Below, piece after piece: positions 17,643-23,133 of a stretch of DNA of 64,000 nucleotides. Location: positions 62,001 to 126,000 of the IMG/VR virus record IMGVR_UViG_3300028073_000008; one strand, 5' to 3'. The notes beneath the pieces were generated by a model. The model did not search any database. It was not told the DNA's origin and worked only from the letters and a program-made list of their open reading frames with translations. Origin of the DNA: a virus. Both the position numbers and the translations under genes were made by a program. The stretch's first letter is position 1. The number at the start of each line of letters is the position of its first letter.

Positions 17643-17831
17643 ATGGAATGGAAATACGAAAACATCGATCATAGCAAGCTCAATGATCGTATCGTCGAGC
17701 AAGCATATCATGGAACGCTTCCATCTGTTTTAAACGAGGAAAGTGTTCAGCGTATGATCGCTGACAAGATTGAAAGAGCAAAACAGGAAAGAAACTGCTT
17801 AGTTAAGCTAGGTTACTTTACTGAGAACTAA
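17643..17831 (+). CDS. Small hypothetical protein
   Basis: 62 aa, ATG with AAGGA seven bases upstream. Highly charged (MEWKYENIDHSKL, QRMIADKIERAKQERN), predicted mostly helical, no membrane segment or motif. It lies between the terminator of the mini-gene and the first structured RNA of the tRNA array. Function unknown. Confidence 0.65.
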   Translation: MEWKYENIDHSKLNDRIVEQAYHGTLPSVLNEESVQRMIADKIERAKQERNCLVKLGYFTEN

Positions 17832-17833
17832 AG

Positions 17834-18066
17834 TGTGTATAGGGAACGCGGCCCTGCTGGCACTATAAACATCGGCTATTAACGTGGGCGGCCTGGGGGA
17901 TGAGAAGCCTGTGGCGGAAACGCAGGTGGTAAAAACCCAGTGTAGTTAAACACTCTCTCTTGCCTTTGAAACAGGCATGACAGCATAGCGGAGAGTGCTT
18001 AACTACCCACACCTACCCTTCTCCCCCTGACGGATAAAACGCATAGCGGCTGGAATAGGTGTGGTA
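17834..18066 (+). ncRNA. Structured RNA, class unassigned
   Basis: About 230 bases with no credible frame but dense pairing: GTAGTTAA (17942-17949) with TTAACTAC (17999-18006), continued by CACTCTC (17951-17957) with GAGAGTG (17991-17997), and inside it GCCT/AGGC; a second helix CCACACCTA (18007-18015) with TAGGTGTGG (18056-18064); TATAG/CTATA and AGGG/CCCT near the 5' end; and a GCG-GAAA-CGC tetraloop hairpin. It ends just before tRNA-Tyr. T4 has two stable RNAs (C and D) of unknown role in its tRNA cluster, a precedent. I see no RNase P, tmRNA or 6S hallmark. Confidence 0.6.
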
Positions 18067-18074
18067 CATAATTT

Positions 18075-18160
18075 GGAGGCGTGTGCCGAGCAGCGAAGGC
18101 AGCGGTCTGTAAAACCGTGACATAGAAACAGCGTAGGTGCGAGTCCTACCGCCTCCACCA
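18075..18160 (+). tRNA. tRNA-Tyr(GTA)
   Basis: Acceptor GGAGGCG/CGCCTCC, anticodon GTA at 18109-18111 in loop CTGTAAA, long variable arm as expected for bacterial Tyr, A73 and encoded CCA. Confidence 0.92.
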
Positions 18161-18168
18161 TATTCACG

Positions 18169-18175
18169 CTAAATA
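18169..18175 (+). promoter_or_regulatory. T4-type late promoter box
   Basis: CTAAATA followed by TTAGG, the same 12-base stretch (CTAAATATTAGG) as the box in front of the giant fibre gene at 56036. It would give a short leader containing AAGGAG for the gene at 18195. Confidence 0.45.
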
Positions 18176-18194
18176 TTAGGCAAGGAGAATGCCT

Positions 18195-18626
18195 ATGATA
18201 GCTACTAAATTTACTACGACTAACAATGATTCTAATTTTACAACCATCGACGAGTTCAGTGGGTGGTTAAGGGATCTTGTAGGAATAGAATATTTTAAAG
18301 AACTGACTTATATTAGGTCGGATGCGATCATAGACGGAATTGCTACTCCTGTAGGTAGTTATTATTGGGAAGCAGAAACAAAGAGTGCGATTTATATGGT
18401 CTTTCATCGAGATCTGCTTGACGCTAAATCCTTCCAATTAAATTACCTTTCTAATGATATAGCACGTTCTGTAGAGCAGGCCGTCAAAGAACACGGTTGG
18501 TCTATTAAGATGGAATCACTATCAGCAGATCCTGATCCGGAAGTTAGCAATTTCCAAATCATAGATCATCCTACAAACGTAGAAAACATACGCCCTAGCA
18601 GAAGAACAGAAATTAGCGGCCCTTAA
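18195..18626 (+). CDS. Hypothetical protein
   Basis: 143 aa. There are two nearby ATGs; the first (18189) is only one base from AAGGAG, so I chose 18195 with a 7-base spacer. Mixed alpha/beta composition, with YYWEAETKSAIYMVFH in the middle and a polar, Pro-rich tail. No motif recognised. The stop codon lies inside the 5' acceptor strand of the next tRNA, so message decay and tRNA processing must be linked here. It looks like a typical small phage protein in the array. Confidence 0.65.
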   Translation: MIATKFTTTNNDSNFTTIDEFSGWLRDLVGIEYFKELTYIRSDAIIDGIATPVGSYYWEAETKSAIYMVFHRDLLDAKSFQLNYLSNDIARSVEQAVKEHGWSIKMESLSADPDPEVSNFQIIDHPTNVENIRPSRRTEISGP

Positions 18627-18694
18627 CTCAGCTGGACCAGAGTGCTTGTCTTCGAAACAAGAAGTCGGGAGTTCGAATCTCTCAGGGCCGGCCA
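18617..18694 (+). tRNA. tRNA-Arg(TCG)
   Basis: Acceptor CGGCCCT/AGGGCCG, anticodon TCG at 18652-18654 (loop CTTCGAA), G73, encoded CCA. Its first 10 bases overlap the 3' end of the preceding coding sequence. Confidence 0.88.
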
Positions 18695-18700
18695 ATCATT

Positions 18701-18774
18701 ATCGGACTGATGTAACGGCAGCATGACGGTCTCCAAAACCGTTCGTTGGGGTTCAAATCCCTAGTCCGGTGCCA
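18701..18774 (+). tRNA. tRNA-Trp(CCA)
   Basis: Acceptor ATCGGAC/GTCCGGT with one wobble, anticodon CCA at 18733-18735 in loop CTCCAAA, G73 (Trp identity base), encoded CCA. Confidence 0.9.
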
Positions 18775-18777
18775 TTT

Positions 18778-18855
18778 ACCACTTTAGCTCAACTGGATAA
18801 GAGCACAACCTTGCGAAGGTTGAGGTTAGGGGTTCGAGTCCCTTAAGTGGTGCCA
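18778..18855 (+). tRNA. tRNA-Arg(GCG)
   Basis: Acceptor ACCACTT/AAGTGGT, anticodon stem CAACC/GGTTG with loop TTGCGAA, so the anticodon is GCG. Bacteria usually read CGY with ACG deaminated to ICG; a GCG tRNA-Arg is unusual and would need no deaminase. G73, encoded CCA. Confidence 0.85.
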
Positions 18856-19268
18856 AAGATGTCTGGATGTGAAGGTTTAACTGTAACATTTATGACTTTG
18901 CTGACAAATTTAAAATGTCGGCTCAACGTATCAAATATTTCGATGTTAAGTGCTTGACCTGCTCGGCTATAACTGTTACTGCCTATAGCACCATAGTAAT
19001 CTATGTCAAGACCTTTGCGTCGACCATAGTCAGGAAATACACCACAAAGAAAGAGACATTCGTCTCCTAAGCTCTTAGCATCATGTGAGTTTTTTATCCT
19101 ATGATAAGTTTCTATGAAACTATCTTCGGGCATCCAGTTTGGACGATCGATATGGCTGGCGAGCAACATGACTACATATTGCTCGACGAACAACGGCAGC
19201 TCATACCCGTAACTATCTTTAGTTTGGTTAATGAGCAGCTTGAATGCTGAAACGTATTCATCGCTCAT
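18843..19268 (-). CDS. Hypothetical protein on the opposite strand of the tRNA array
   Basis: 141 aa from ATG 19268-19266. The frame extends upstream across tRNA-His, which is not credible as protein. One of few minus-strand genes in the array, between tRNA-Arg(GCG), whose 3' end it overlaps, and tRNA-His. It contains IDRPNWMPEDSFIETYHR and a GAIGSNSYSRAGQALNIEIF segment; no family recognised. Low-complexity is absent and composition resembles its neighbours, so I take it as real. Confidence 0.6.
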   Translation of the reverse strand: MSDEYVSAFKLLINQTKDSYGYELPLFVEQYVVMLLASHIDRPNWMPEDSFIETYHRIKNSHDAKSLGDECLFLCGVFPDYGRRKGLDIDYYGAIGSNSYSRAGQALNIEIFDTLSRHFKFVSKVINVTVKPSHPDIFGTT

Positions 19269-19286
19269 AATAATATTTATTTCAGA

Positions 19287-19360
19287 GGTGTCTTTAGTGT
19301 AGTGGTAGCAAAGCTGACTGTGAATCAGCAGGCGAGGGTTCGATTCCCCAAGGCACCCCA
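19287..19360 (+). tRNA. tRNA-His(GTG)
   Basis: Acceptor GTGTCTT/AAGGCAC, anticodon GTG in loop CTGTGAA, C73 and a G at the -1 position (19287), the hallmark pair of tRNA-His. CCA encoded. Confidence 0.9.
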
Positions 19361-19519
19361 TTTTAAGGGATAGACGATAGTTTAGAGTCCCTGCCAGTCT
19401 AGGCACAGTGGGGTTGACTGTGTTGACACTATAGTATGACTGAAGCCGGTATGTTAAACTTGACTATTCGAGACAATCTAGCGAGTCCTCCCAGGAGGAT
19501 AGTTAGGCGCCCGACTTTT
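19361..19519 (+). ncRNA. Possible structured RNA between tRNA-His and tRNA-Pro
   Basis: 160 bases with no credible frame. Pairings seen: CACAGT/ACTGTG hairpin, enclosed by CAGTC/GACTG, an outer AGTTTA/TAAACT with GATAG/CTATT, and a separate CTA...CCTCC-CA-GGAGG...TAG hairpin. No terminator. Likely a stable RNA processed from the polycistronic tRNA transcript; class unknown. Confidence 0.4.
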
Positions 19520-19521
19520 AT

Positions 19522-19599
19522 CTGTGTGTAATGTCAGCCCGGGAGACGGCCTGGTTTGGAGCCAGGAGGCCGTAGGTTCAAATCCTACCACACAGACCA
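19522..19599 (+). tRNA. tRNA-Pro(TGG)
   Basis: Acceptor CTGTGTG/CACACAG (C1-G72 as in bacterial Pro), anticodon TGG at 19557-19559 in loop TTTGGAG, A73, encoded CCA. A second Pro(TGG) is at 27186. Confidence 0.88.
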
Positions 19600-19604
19600 A
19601 ATAT

Positions 19605-19680
19605 GCCAGTTTAGCTGATGTGGTCATAGCGGTGGTCTGAAGAACCATTGAACTAGGTTCGATTCCTAGAGCTGGCACCA
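19605..19680 (+). tRNA. tRNA-Phe(GAA)
   Basis: Acceptor GCCAGTT/AGCTGGC, anticodon GAA at 19639-19641 in loop CTGAAGA, A73, encoded CCA. Confidence 0.88.
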
Positions 19681-19690
19681 AATTTTTTAG

Positions 19691-19718
19691 TTGACACGTT
19701 TTTTAGATGTGCTATATT
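19691..19718 (+). promoter_or_regulatory. Sigma70-like promoter inside the tRNA array
   Basis: TTGACA (19691-19696), 16-base spacer, TATATT (19713-19718), 18 bases upstream of the next tRNA. One of five near-consensus host-type promoters spread along the array. Confidence 0.7.
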
Positions 19719-19735
19719 AGTATCATAACTGGCTA

Positions 19736-19810
19736 GGGCGTGTAGCTTAAAGGTGAAGCCGGCCGCTCATAACGGTCTTAGTGTGTGTTCGAGTCACACC
19801 GCGCCCACCA
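19736..19810 (+). tRNA. tRNA with CAT anticodon (elongator Met or Ile2)
   Basis: Acceptor GGGCGTG/CGCGCCC, loop CTCATAA, anticodon CAT at 19768-19770, A73, CCA encoded. Position 1-72 is paired, so not the initiator. Met and lysidine-type Ile2 cannot be told apart here. Confidence 0.85.
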
Positions 19811-19825
19811 GTTATTAAAGTTTTT

Positions 19826-19924
19826 GCCCCTGTAGCTTAATGGTAAAGAAGCGAGCTTATACCTCGCCAAAGCACAGGCCAGATAAGCCTGAGTGTGCAG
19901 GTTCGAGTCCTGCCAGGGGCACCA
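19826..19924 (+). tRNA. tRNA-Ile(TAT) with an unusual long variable arm
   Basis: Acceptor GCCCCTG/CAGGGGC, perfect anticodon stem GCGAG/CTCGC with loop CTTATAC (anticodon TAT), T arm GCAGG/CCTGC. The variable region is about 29 bases and folds (CAGGC/GCCTG), a class II feature normally limited to Leu, Ser and Tyr. Length 99 bases. CCA encoded. Identity as Ile follows from the anticodon only. Confidence 0.7.
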
Positions 19925-19929
19925 TATGC

Positions 19930-20005
19930 GGGCGTATAACTCAGTCGGTAGAGTAGCTGACTCTTAATCAGTTTGTCGTAGGTTCGATCCCTACTGCGCC
20001 TACCA
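19930..20005 (+). tRNA. tRNA-Lys(CTT)
   Basis: Acceptor GGGCGTA/TGCGCCT (G1-U72), anticodon CTT at 19963-19965 in loop CTCTTAA, A73, encoded CCA. Confidence 0.87.
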
Positions 20006-20010
20006 AGTAT

Positions 20011-20086
20011 GCCGTCGTAGTGTTAGTGGCTAGCACGACTGTTTGTGGAGCAGTAGGAGTTGGATCGAAACCAACCGCCGGTACCA
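20011..20086 (+). tRNA. Second, atypical tRNA-His(GTG)-like gene
   Basis: Acceptor GCCGTCG/CGCCGGT carries a mismatch at 5-68, T loop is ATCGAAA instead of TTCGAAT, loop TTGTGGA gives anticodon GTG. It lacks the G-1/C73 pair of true tRNA-His (A73 instead). Possibly a decayed or repurposed copy. Confidence 0.6.
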
Positions 20087-20190
20087 TTTAAGCACTAGCC
20101 GTAAGGCCGGCGATAAGAAGGAAGCACGAGCATAGCTGTGTTTGCTTGGTCGGTGGATTGGAACGACTCACTCTTTTCACTAGTGCCCTT
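20087..20190 (+). ncRNA. Possible structured RNA closed by GCACTAG/CTAGTGC
   Basis: About 100 bases between two tRNAs. GCACTAG (20092-20098) pairs perfectly with CTAGTGC (20180-20186); inside are AAGCA/TGCTT and GTCG/CGAC hairpins. No open frame of note. Same design as the other inter-tRNA elements. Confidence 0.45.
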
Positions 20191-20191
20191 T

Positions 20192-20269
20192 GCCCCTGTG
20201 GACAAATTGGTAAAGTCATCTCTCTCAAAAGGAGAAGTTCTCTCAGTTCGAATCTGAGCAGGGGTACCA
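20192..20269 (+). tRNA. tRNA-Leu(CAA) with a short variable loop
   Basis: Acceptor GCCCCTG/CAGGGGT, anticodon stem TCTCT/GGAGA, loop CTCAAAA (anticodon CAA), T arm CTCAG/CTGAG, A73, encoded CCA. Variable region only 6 bases, where bacterial tRNA-Leu has a long arm. Confidence 0.72.
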
Positions 20270-20271
20270 CT

Positions 20272-20279
20272 TATAAATA
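20272..20279 (+). promoter_or_regulatory. T4-type late promoter box
   Basis: Perfect TATAAATA, 5 bases before the ATG of the B12-radical SAM gene. Expected RNA start coincides with the A of the ATG. Confidence 0.65.
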
Positions 20280-20284
20280 GACTG

Positions 20285-21772
20285 ATGAAAGGTCTTATTT
20301 TTAATATTTTGGGTTCACCGACCCGAACGCTAGGCGCATATCGTATAGCTCATTGTCTCAGAGAAGAAGGTTGGGACATCGAAGTTATCGACTTCTGCGA
20401 AGTTTGGGAGTTAGATGAATTACAAGAGTTAGCAAAATCCCGGATCGACAAAGACACTGTCTTTCTAGGATTTAGTTTTCTTTTCAGCAACATGTCTGAA
20501 AGATTTGAAAACTATATCAAATGGTTGAAAGTTACTTTCCCAGATGTATTGTTGATTTCAGGAGGACAAGTAGCTGCTCAGTTTGATACTAGTTCTTTTG
20601 ATTTACATATAAAAGGTTTCGGTGAACTAGCACTGTTAGAATTCCTTAGATGGTACAAAGGCAACGGACCTAGACCGAGATTTGATTTGTTATCAAAAGG
20701 GTGTAAGCTCATAGATGCTAACAAACAGTATCCGGCATATCCAATGAAGAGTCTCATGGTCAAGTATGAAGATAGAGATTTCATAGACTCAAACGAATGG
20801 TTGACTATAGAGTTTGCTCGAGGTTGTAAATTTAAATGTGACTTCTGTAACTTTCCAATCTTAGGAGTCAAGGGCGACTATAGCAGAGATGCCGAAGACG
20901 CTAGGATACAATTACAAGACAGCTATGATAGATTCGGAGTATCCAACTATCTCGTATCAGATGAAACATTTAATGACCGAACTGAAAAGATCAGCAAGTT
21001 CGCTGATGTTGTAGAACAGCTTTCATTCCGACCTTGGTTCTCAGGATTCGTCAGGGCAGATTTATTGATATCTCGTCCTAGAGATAGAGAAGAACTGCTT
21101 AGGATGAATTTCCTAGGACAGTATTATGGTATAGAAAGTTTCAACAGAGATGCTGCCAGGATAGTTGGCAAAGGAATGGATCCTGAAAAGATCAAACAAG
21201 GGTTGATAGATATAAAAAATTATTATCATTCAAATGGTACAAAATTGTATCGAGGATCTATTAGTTTGATCATAGGGTTAGCAAAAGAAAATAGAGAAAG
21301 CCTAGACAATACTATTAGATGGTTGACAGAGAATTGGAGTGGCGAATCATTCAGTCCGTTTGTATTAGAAGTGCCTATAGGTTCGTTCGATACAAAATCT
21401 TCGATAAGTTCAAACTATCAATCATATGGTTATAGATTGATGAAAGATTCTGATGTAAAACGCAGCGCAAACTTGAATGTCGGGTATGTTAGGAGAGAAA
21501 CAGCTCTTAGTGAAGACTGTCTAAAATGGGAGCATGACGATCTTAACATAGTAGAAGCTACCCAGATACAGGATGAATGGTTAGAAGTTAGAGATAATCC
21601 TAACAATAAATTCACTGTAAACTGTTTTAGTTTAAGCGATGTCGGTAGACACTTACCTATATCTGAAAAATTAAAACTGCCTCAAAAGGCAATCGACATG
21701 AGTACAGATTGGAATCATCCAGATTTCAAAGAACTGATGGCGAATTATAAGTTCAAAAAATTATCTTTGTGA
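20285..21772 (+). CDS. B12-binding-type radical SAM protein
   Basis: 495 aa. The N-terminal 130 residues look like a cobalamin-binding Rossmann domain (MKGLIFNILGSP, then FLGFSFLFSN and LLISGGQVA), followed by the radical SAM core with CKFKCDFC at residues 181-188. The C-terminal third has no match that I recognise. Such enzymes often methylate unactivated carbon or work on hopanoids, antibiotics or chlorophyll-like molecules; no substrate is implied here. It stands alone among tRNAs with its own late promoter box and no Shine-Dalgarno, and a sigma70 promoter for the next tRNAs begins right at its stop. Seventh radical SAM protein of the window. Confidence 0.87.
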   Translation: MKGLIFNILGSPTRTLGAYRIAHCLREEGWDIEVIDFCEVWELDELQELAKSRIDKDTVFLGFSFLFSNMSERFENYIKWLKVTFPDVLLISGGQVAAQFDTSSFDLHIKGFGELALLEFLRWYKGNGPRPRFDLLSKGCKLIDANKQYPAYPMKSLMVKYEDRDFIDSNEWLTIEFARGCKFKCDFCNFPILGVKGDYSRDAEDARIQLQDSYDRFGVSNYLVSDETFNDRTEKISKFADVVEQLSFRPWFSGFVRADLLISRPRDREELLRMNFLGQYYGIESFNRDAARIVGKGMDPEKIKQGLIDIKNYYHSNGTKLYRGSISLIIGLAKENRESLDNTIRWLTENWSGESFSPFVLEVPIGSFDTKSSISSNYQSYGYRLMKDSDVKRSANLNVGYVRRETALSEDCLKWEHDDLNIVEATQIQDEWLEVRDNPNNKFTVNCFSLSDVGRHLPISEKLKLPQKAIDMSTDWNHPDFKELMANYKFKKLSL

Positions 21773-21801
21773 TTGACAGCAGTCAGTTAATGTAGTACAA
21801 T
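21773..21801 (+). promoter_or_regulatory. Consensus sigma70 promoter for downstream tRNAs
   Basis: TTGACA (21773-21778), exact 17-base spacer, TACAAT (21796-21801), 12 bases upstream of tRNA-Cys. Begins immediately after the stop of the radical SAM gene. Confidence 0.82.
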
Positions 21802-21813
21802 AATCAAACTTAG

Positions 21814-21891
21814 GGACAGGTGCCAGAGAGGTCCAATGGAACAGTCTGCAAAACTGTAAAGCCGTGGGTTCAAATCCCACCCTGTCCTCCA
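21814..21891 (+). tRNA. tRNA-Cys(GCA)
   Basis: Acceptor GGACAGG/CCTGTCC, loop CTGCAAA with anticodon GCA, U73 (the Cys identity base), encoded CCA. Confidence 0.92.
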
Positions 21892-21918
21892 CGTTGTTTG
21901 ACAATCAAATCAGTTAAT

Positions 21919-21993
21919 GCTCCGGTCGTCTATCGGTCAGGACGCTGCCCTTTCAAGGCGGAAAGAGGGGTTCGACTCCCCTTCGGAGTACCA
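21919..21993 (+). tRNA. tRNA-Glu(TTC)
   Basis: Acceptor GCTCCGG/TCGGAGT with wobbles, D arm starting TCGTCTA as in bacterial Glu, loop CTTTCAA, anticodon TTC, A73, encoded CCA. Confidence 0.88.
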
Positions 21994-21999
21994 TTTAAT

Positions 22000-22075
22000 G
22001 CGGGCGTAGCTCAGTTGGTAGAGCATTACCTTGCCAAGGTAAATGTCGTCGGTTCGAACCCGATCGCCCGCTCCA
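22000..22075 (+). tRNA. tRNA-Gly(GCC)
   Basis: Acceptor GCGGGCG/CGCCCGC, loop TTGCCAA, anticodon GCC, U73 (Gly type), encoded CCA. Confidence 0.92.
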
Positions 22076-22098
22076 ATTTTTTAAAGGAGGAAACTATC

Positions 22099-22140
22099 AT
22101 GGGAGATGATGGTAAATCTGGTAAACGTTTGGGCCCTTAG
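22099..22140 (+). CDS. 13-residue microprotein MGDDGKSGKRLGP
   Basis: ATG 22099 with AAAGGAGG ending 9 bases before the ATG, the strongest ribosome site in the tRNA array. The 13-codon frame ends in TAG whose bases are part of the acceptor stem of tRNA-Lys(TTT). A consensus site in front of so short a frame between two tRNAs suggests real translation, perhaps a ribosome-occupancy device that guards or times processing of the transcript, or a small binding peptide. Function unknown; it could also be the remnant of a lost gene. Confidence 0.4.
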   Translation: MGDDGKSGKRLGP

Positions 22141-22206
22141 CTCAGTAGGTAGAGCAGCGGACTTTTAATCCGTTGGTCGTGAGTTCGAATCTCACAGGGC
22201 CCACCA
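22131..22206 (+). tRNA. tRNA-Lys(TTT)
   Basis: Acceptor GGGCCCT/AGGGCCC, loop CTTTTAA, anticodon TTT, A73, encoded CCA. 5' end overlaps the stop of the 13-codon frame. Confidence 0.92.
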
Positions 22207-22208
22207 TT

Positions 22209-22299
22209 ACCATATTGAAATATACTGTAGCGGGTTCGCAAGTATGAGTCGCATTCTAAAGAGTGTCCTTGAACTGAATATAGTGTATTTCAATATGTT
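22209..22299 (+). ncRNA. Structured RNA closed by a 16-bp helix
   Basis: Bases 22211-22226 pair with 22282-22297 (12 perfect pairs CATATTGAAATA/TATTTCAATATG, then four more with one G-U). The 55-base interior has CATTC/GAGTG and GCGGGTTCGC-type hairpins. No frame, no anticodon. It sits exactly between tRNA-Lys and a CAT tRNA, so it should be released when the tRNAs are processed. Confidence 0.6.
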
Positions 22300-22302
22300 A
22301 AT

Positions 22303-22378
22303 GGCAGTATAGCATAGCGGCTAATGCGGCACCTTCATACGGTGTATATCGTAGGTTCGAGTCCTACTACTGCTACCA
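22303..22378 (+). tRNA. tRNA with CAT anticodon (elongator Met or Ile2)
   Basis: Acceptor GGCAGTA/TACTGCT (G1-U72), loop TTCATAC, anticodon CAT, A73, encoded CCA. One of the two internal CAT tRNAs probably reads AUG and the other AUA after lysidine modification. Confidence 0.83.
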
Positions 22379-22387
22379 TAAAAATTC

Positions 22388-22463
22388 GGGCCAGTAGCTC
22401 ATCTGGGAGAGCGCCTCGTTTGCACCGAGGAGGTAGCGGGTTCAAGTCCTGTCTGGTCCACCA
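22388..22463 (+). tRNA. tRNA-Ala(TGC)
   Basis: Acceptor GGGCCAG/CTGGTCC with G3-U70, the Ala identity pair; loop TTTGCAC, anticodon TGC, A73, CCA encoded. Confidence 0.93.
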
Positions 22464-22469
22464 TGTTAT

Positions 22470-22544
22470 GGCTCGTTCATATAGTGGCTATTATGCCTGC
22501 CTGTCTAGCAGGACATAGGGGTTCGATTCCCCTACGAGTCGCCA
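22470..22544 (+). tRNA. tRNA-Asp(GTC)
   Basis: Acceptor GGCTCGT/ACGAGTC, loop CTGTCTA, anticodon GTC, G73 (Asp identity), CCA encoded. Confidence 0.92.
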
Positions 22545-22551
22545 ACTCTAT

Positions 22552-22627
22552 TCCGGAGTAGCACAGAGGTAGTTGCAGCGGACTGTTAATCCGCGTGTCG
22601 TTGGTTCGATCCCAACCTCCGGAGCCA
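22552..22627 (+). tRNA. tRNA-Asn(GTT)
   Basis: Acceptor TCCGGAG/CTCCGGA, loop CTGTTAA, anticodon GTT, G73, CCA encoded. Confidence 0.92.
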
Positions 22628-22850
22628 AGTTTTGAGAGTGTCAGCAAGAGAAAGACACGCTGGTTAGGTTTCTTCGAAGGACCGACCCAGTAGAAGGTGG
22701 CGGGTTCGATGCCCGGCGGATCGGAAGATCCGTGTACAAGGTGGCGTACTATCTGGTCCGGTATCCCGAGTGACGTACCGAGTCCCGCTAGCTAATCCGG
22801 AGAAGGGTGAATGGTAGCAATAACGATGGTGCTACAACTCTCAAATTCAT
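22628..22850 (+). ncRNA. Structured RNA of about 215 bases
   Basis: TTTGAGAGT (22631-22639) pairs with ACTCTCAAA (22837-22845), closing the whole spacer. Inside are GTGTC/GACAC, GGATC-GGAA-GATCC and GTAGCA/TGCTAC hairpins and a T-arm-like CGGG-TTCGATG-CCCG. No believable reading frame. The largest of the inter-tRNA elements; no known class recognised. Confidence 0.6.
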
Positions 22851-22853
22851 TAT

Positions 22854-22928
22854 TGGGGAATCGTCTAATCGGTAGGACACCTGACTTTGACTCAGGCAGT
22901 ATTGGTTCGAGTCCAGTTTCCCCAGCCA
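22854..22928 (+). tRNA. tRNA-Gln(TTG)
   Basis: Acceptor TGGGGAA/TTCCCCA (U1-A72 as in bacterial Gln), loop CTTTGAC, anticodon TTG, G73, CCA encoded. Confidence 0.92.
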
Positions 22929-22929
22929 C

Positions 22930-23004
22930 ACCGGAGTAGCTCAGAGGTAGAGCAGCGGCCCGATAAGCCGTTGGTCGTTGGTTCAATTCCAACCTTCGGT
23001 ACCA
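22930..23004 (+). tRNA. tRNA-Ile(GAT)
   Basis: Acceptor ACCGGAG/CTTCGGT, stem GCGGC/GCCGT, loop CCGATAA, anticodon GAT, A73, CCA encoded. Confidence 0.9.
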
Positions 23005-23012
23005 GAATACGG

Positions 23013-23041
23013 TTGACACAGTCAACAAAAGACTACATAAT
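23013..23041 (+). promoter_or_regulatory. Sigma70 promoter before tRNA-Leu(TAG)
   Basis: TTGACA (23013-23018), 17-base spacer, CATAAT (23036-23041), 9 bases before tRNA-Leu. Confidence 0.75.
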
Positions 23042-23050
23042 ATAAACAAT

Positions 23051-23133
23051 GCCCCGATGGTGGAATTGGTAGACACGCTGGTCTTAGAAGCCAGTACTTC
23101 GGTGTGCGAGTTCGAGTCTCGCTTGGGGCACCA
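23051..23133 (+). tRNA. tRNA-Leu(TAG)
   Basis: Acceptor GCCCCGA/TTGGGGC, loop CTTAGAA, anticodon TAG, normal long variable arm, A73, CCA encoded. Its last bases take part in the 21-bp helix of the RNA that follows. Confidence 0.93.

Noticed and set aside
17834-18066. RNase P RNA or tmRNA
   Set aside because: I could not find the conserved ACAGAAA/GAGGAAAGUCC-type cores of RNase P, nor a tRNA-Ala-like end and tag frame of tmRNA.
21820-22140. 106-codon frame spanning tRNA-Cys, tRNA-Glu and tRNA-Gly
   Set aside because: It runs through three good tRNA genes. Only its last 13 codons, which have their own ribosome site, are kept as a possible microprotein.
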